Assembly (NCBI GenBank): GCA_046296195.1
Contig: JBKBLR010000003.1
Location: 62,001 to 126,000, forward strand
DNA from: Amphiplicatus sp046296195
GTDB lineage: Bacteria > Pseudomonadota > Alphaproteobacteria > Caulobacterales > Parvularculaceae
Length of the DNA stretch: 64,000 nt
Direction of reading: 5' to 3'
The notes beneath the pieces were generated by a model. That model saw only the letters and a list, made by a program, of their open reading frames with translations, had not been told where the DNA came from and ran no database searches. The stretch's first letter is position 1, and every line of letters starts with the position of its first letter. Below, piece after piece: positions 61,515-64,000 of the stretch. Both the position numbers and the translations under genes were made by a program.

Positions 61515-62587
61515 GCCGCCATCACCATCATCCTGACCGTCGCGCCGCAGCGCCGGCGCCGCGCACCGCCCGAAACACGCGGAAATCCGTCAATCTCGCG
61601 CTTCAAGGCGGCGGCGCGCATGGCGCCTTCGGTTGGGGGGTCCTCGACCGGCTCCTCGAAGAAGAGGAACTGTCCTTCGACGGCGTCAGCGCGACGAGCG
61701 CCGGCGCCATGAACGCCGTTCTCCTCGCCGACGGCCTTGCCGCCGGCGGGCGCGACGGCGCCAGGGAGGCGCTGGCGCGGTTCTGGCGCAAGGTGGCCAA
61801 CGCCGCGCTGTTCAGCCCCCTGCAGCCGACGATGTTTGACCGCCTGCTCCACAATCATTCGATGGAGATGTCGCCGGCTTTCATGATGTTCGACATCATG
61901 ACGCGGCTCTATTCTCCCTATGAGCTCAATCCTTTCAATCACAATCCGCTGCGCAAGACGCTGGAGGACGTCGTCGATTTCGAAAGGCTCGCGCGCGAAA
62001 GCCCGGTGAAGCTGTTCCTGTCGGCGACGAATGTGCGAACGGGCAAGGTCCGCATCTTCAAGACCGCCGACATCTCCGCCGACGCCGTGCTCGCCTCGGC
62101 CTGCCTGCCCTTCATGTTCCAGTCGGTCGAGATCGAAGGCGAGCCCTATTGGGACGGCGGCTATATGGGCAATCCGGCTCTCTTCCCGCTGATCTACGAC
62201 TGCAACAGCCGCGACATCGTTGTCGTTCACATCAATCCGATCATGCGATCGGAGACGCCCAAGACCGCCCGCGACATTCTCAACCGCATCAACGAGATTA
62301 GCTTCAACTCCTCGCTGATGCGCGAGATGCGGGCGATCAGCTTCGTGACCCGCCTCATCGACGACGGCGTGATCGCCGACGGCGCGATGAAGCGCATGCT
62401 GATCCATTCGATCGACGACGAGGATTTCATGCGCAAGCTCGGCGTTTCCAGTAAGCTCAATCCCGACTGGGAGTTCCTGACCCATTTGCGCGATGTCGGG
62501 CGCGCCAGCGCCGAAGCCTGGCTCGAGGAGAATTATGATCATCTCGGCGCGCGTTCCACGGTCGACATCGCCGAACGCTATCTCTGA
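61511..62587 (+). CDS. patatin-like phospholipase
   Basis: 358 residues from ATG 61511. GGGAHGAFGWG near 32-42 is the oxyanion loop. The nucleophile Ser lies in ATSAG (the first Gly of GxSxG is Ala). The catalytic Asp is in DGGYMGNP. Acyl hydrolase; partners of this type act on lipids or PHB granule-related substrates. Coupled to bdhA upstream and overlapped by the cyclase gene downstream. Confidence 0.9.
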   Translation: MSRHHHHPDRRAAAPAPRTARNTRKSVNLALQGGGAHGAFGWGVLDRLLEEEELSFDGVSATSAGAMNAVLLADGLAAGGRDGAREALARFWRKVANAALFSPLQPTMFDRLLHNHSMEMSPAFMMFDIMTRLYSPYELNPFNHNPLRKTLEDVVDFERLARESPVKLFLSATNVRTGKVRIFKTADISADAVLASACLPFMFQSVEIEGEPYWDGGYMGNPALFPLIYDCNSRDIVVVHINPIMRSETPKTARDILNRINEISFNSSLMREMRAISFVTRLIDDGVIADGAMKRMLIHSIDDEDFMRKLGVSSKLNPDWEFLTHLRDVGRASAEAWLEENYDHLGARSTVDIAERYL

Positions 62588-63914
62588 GGCGCTCCGCGCC
62601 GCGCAGTCGCTCGCCGCCCGCCCGCCGGCGACGCCGGCGCGCATCCGGGCGGCTGTCGATGACTTTGAGTCGCGCAGCGACCTGATCGCCGCGGCGGTTC
62701 ACCTGGCAGGCATATCTATCTTTGCCGCGCTCTATGCGGCGACCTGGCGCGCCTTCGACGTTCATCACGCCATCGAACCGGCACCGATCGCGCTCGGCTT
62801 TTACGCCGCCTTCACGCTCTGGCGTCTGCGGGCGGCCAGCCGCAGCGCGATGCCGGCGCGGCGCCGTTACGCGTCGGCGGCTGTCGACATCATCGCGTTC
62901 TATGCGCTCATCGCCAGCTTTCCCTATCAGTATGGCGCGCCGGCAGCGCTGTATCTGAAGGCGCCGACGCTCCTCTACGTCTTCATCCTCATCGCCTTGC
63001 GGTCGCTGTGGTTCGATCCACGATTGACGCTTTTCACGGGCGCCCTCGCCGCGATGGGATGGGCGGCGCTTTCGCTTCTGGCGGCGATTGACGGAGCGCC
63101 GATCACGGGCGATTACCGCGTTTACATGACCACGCTTTCCCTGCTTCCGGGCGCGGAACTTGAAAAAATCGCCGCGATCGGCGCAACAACGATCGTGCTT
63201 GCAGCCGCCGTCCACCGGTCGCGAGGCCTTCTTTACCGAACCGCCGTTGAAGAGACCGCGGCGTCGGACCTCTCGAAATTCGTCGGTCGGGAGGCTGCCG
63301 CGCTCATCCGGGCCTCTGATTCGGGGCTAAGCGCAGGCGACGGGCAATTGCGCCGGGCCGCGATCATGATGATCGACCTGAGGGGGTTCACGCCGGCGAC
63401 GAAAGGAAAGCCGCCGCATGAGGTCATCGGCCTCCTAAAGGATTATCAGGCGCGCATCGTGCCGGTGATCGAAAAGGGCGGCGGGACCATCGACAAGTTC
63501 CTCGGCGACGGCGTGCTGGTCAGCTTTGGAACGGCGCGTGCGACCGGCGCGGAATGCGCCGAGGCGCTGGACACGGCGCTAGCGGTCGTCGACGCCGTAG
63601 AACAATGGAAGGAGGCGAGGAAGAAGGCGGGCCAGCCGCCGCTTGACATCGGCGTCGCGCTCGCCGCGGGCGAGGTCGTCTACGGCGCCGTCGGCCATGG
63701 CGCCCGGCTTGAATTCACCGTCATAGGCGACGCCGTCAACCTCGCCGCCAAGCTTGAGAAGCATGCCAAGGTCGAGCGCTGCCGGGTCATCGCCACCGCC
63801 GATCTCGCCGAGCGCGCCGCGGCGCAGGGATCTGCGCGCCAACCTAAGAGGTTGATTCCGCGCGCTACGGTCGAGGGCGCGGCGGAACCGGTGGCGCTGG
63901 CCGTCATCGACTGA
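62535..63914 (+). CDS. membrane class III adenylate/guanylate cyclase
   Basis: 459 residues. ATG 62535 has GAGGAG four bases upstream and lies inside the patatin gene (53-base overlap). Five to six helices occupy about residues 55-230. The catalytic domain has metal Asp residues in MIDLRGFT and LGDGVLVSFG, the adenine-type Lys in DKFLGD, and VIGDAVNLAAKLE. In this last motif the usual transition-state Arg is Lys. Presumably makes cyclic AMP in response to a membrane signal. Confidence 0.88.
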   Translation: MIISARVPRSTSPNAISEALRAAQSLAARPPATPARIRAAVDDFESRSDLIAAAVHLAGISIFAALYAATWRAFDVHHAIEPAPIALGFYAAFTLWRLRAASRSAMPARRRYASAAVDIIAFYALIASFPYQYGAPAALYLKAPTLLYVFILIALRSLWFDPRLTLFTGALAAMGWAALSLLAAIDGAPITGDYRVYMTTLSLLPGAELEKIAAIGATTIVLAAAVHRSRGLLYRTAVEETAASDLSKFVGREAAALIRASDSGLSAGDGQLRRAAIMMIDLRGFTPATKGKPPHEVIGLLKDYQARIVPVIEKGGGTIDKFLGDGVLVSFGTARATGAECAEALDTALAVVDAVEQWKEARKKAGQPPLDIGVALAAGEVVYGAVGHGARLEFTVIGDAVNLAAKLEKHAKVERCRVIATADLAERAAAQGSARQPKRLIPRATVEGAAEPVALAVID

Positions 63915-63984
63915 GCGCCGATGAAACCGATGCGCAAAGCGCATTTCACCCGCGGCCGACGCGCTCTTATTCCTTCAACAGCTT

Positions 63985-64000
63985 AAGGAGAATTCCATGA
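63985..64000 (+). CDS. start of a further gene, cut by window end
   Basis: AAGGAG at 63985-63990 is followed by ATG at 63997, at the right distance for a start. Only the first codon is inside the window, so nothing can be said about the product. Confidence 0.4.

Noticed and set aside
1..64000. CRISPR arrays, insertion sequences, integrases, rRNA genes
   Set aside because: No spaced direct repeats, transposase motifs, integrase motifs or rRNA-like stretches were seen on either strand.

Overview
The window is a gene-dense, high-GC stretch of an alphaproteobacterial chromosome. This is read from gene order and family types, not from a database search. Supporting signs are the run nuoJKLMN-birA-coaX-rnj-DUF1467, an IalB-type periplasmic protein, a TadG-like pilus-locus protein with a perfect CtrA-type box (TTAA-N7-TTAAC) and a nearby GANTC site upstream, and a sphingomonad/caulobacterial style TonB receptor. 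I infer a CtrA-bearing aerobe of the Caulobacterales/Parvularculales type, but the genus is not decidable. No gap between genes exceeds about 270 bases. I saw no insertion sequence, prophage, CRISPR array or rRNA.

Layout. 1-513: end of an unknown protein, followed in the -1 frame by a proline-rich PEP-CTERM-like tail. 560-4844: MgtE and a secreted M6-like metalloprotease, divergent. 4886-14428 (minus): nuoJKLMN, birA, coaX, rnj and a DUF1467 gene in one run, with nuoA-I absent. 14627-15935: SnoaL-like protein and a methyltransferase. 15948-26355 (minus): a roughly 10-kb amine-catabolism locus. 26435-26521: tRNA-Leu(UAA). 26637-34659: MFS carrier, then minus-strand sulfotransferase, sdaA, cytochrome c, TPR, CinA-like, mscL and ialB genes. 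34815-41436 (plus): acnA, an outer-membrane-like protein with a glycosyltransferase, dapF and tdk. 41418-47037 (minus): a GH13 lipoprotein, glpK and a divergent PEP carboxylase. 47184-49459: RnfD/NqrB-like protein with a DUF2330 protein. 49472-53386: radC, map, tadG-like gene and a GH24-like protein lacking two catalytic residues. 53455-57653: glutathione-dependent formaldehyde oxidation plus a PQQ/heme alcohol dehydrogenase. 57664-63914: PAP2 phosphatase, NDH-2, 3-hydroxybutyrate dehydrogenase, patatin and a membrane cyclase.

The most interesting region is 15948-26355. It reads tetR, aauB-aauE-aauD-aauA (aromatic amine dehydrogenase, a tryptophan tryptophylquinone enzyme), two paralogous c-type cytochromes, a TonB receptor, an aldehyde dehydrogenase, a small secreted Cys protein and an acyl-CoA synthetase. 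The order predicts a complete route: outer-membrane uptake, periplasmic amine oxidation to aldehyde with electrons passed to cytochrome c, oxidation to the acid, and CoA activation. A perfect 7+7 palindrome sits just upstream of aauB. The small subunit keeps both Trp residues that form the cofactor, the catalytic Asp and 14 cysteines. No mauG, azurin or amicyanin gene is visible. Other items worth a second look are a possible -1 frameshift signal at 145-217, the detached nuoJ-N block, and several enzymes that have lost family signature residues (PEP carboxylase, GH24 and cyclase).
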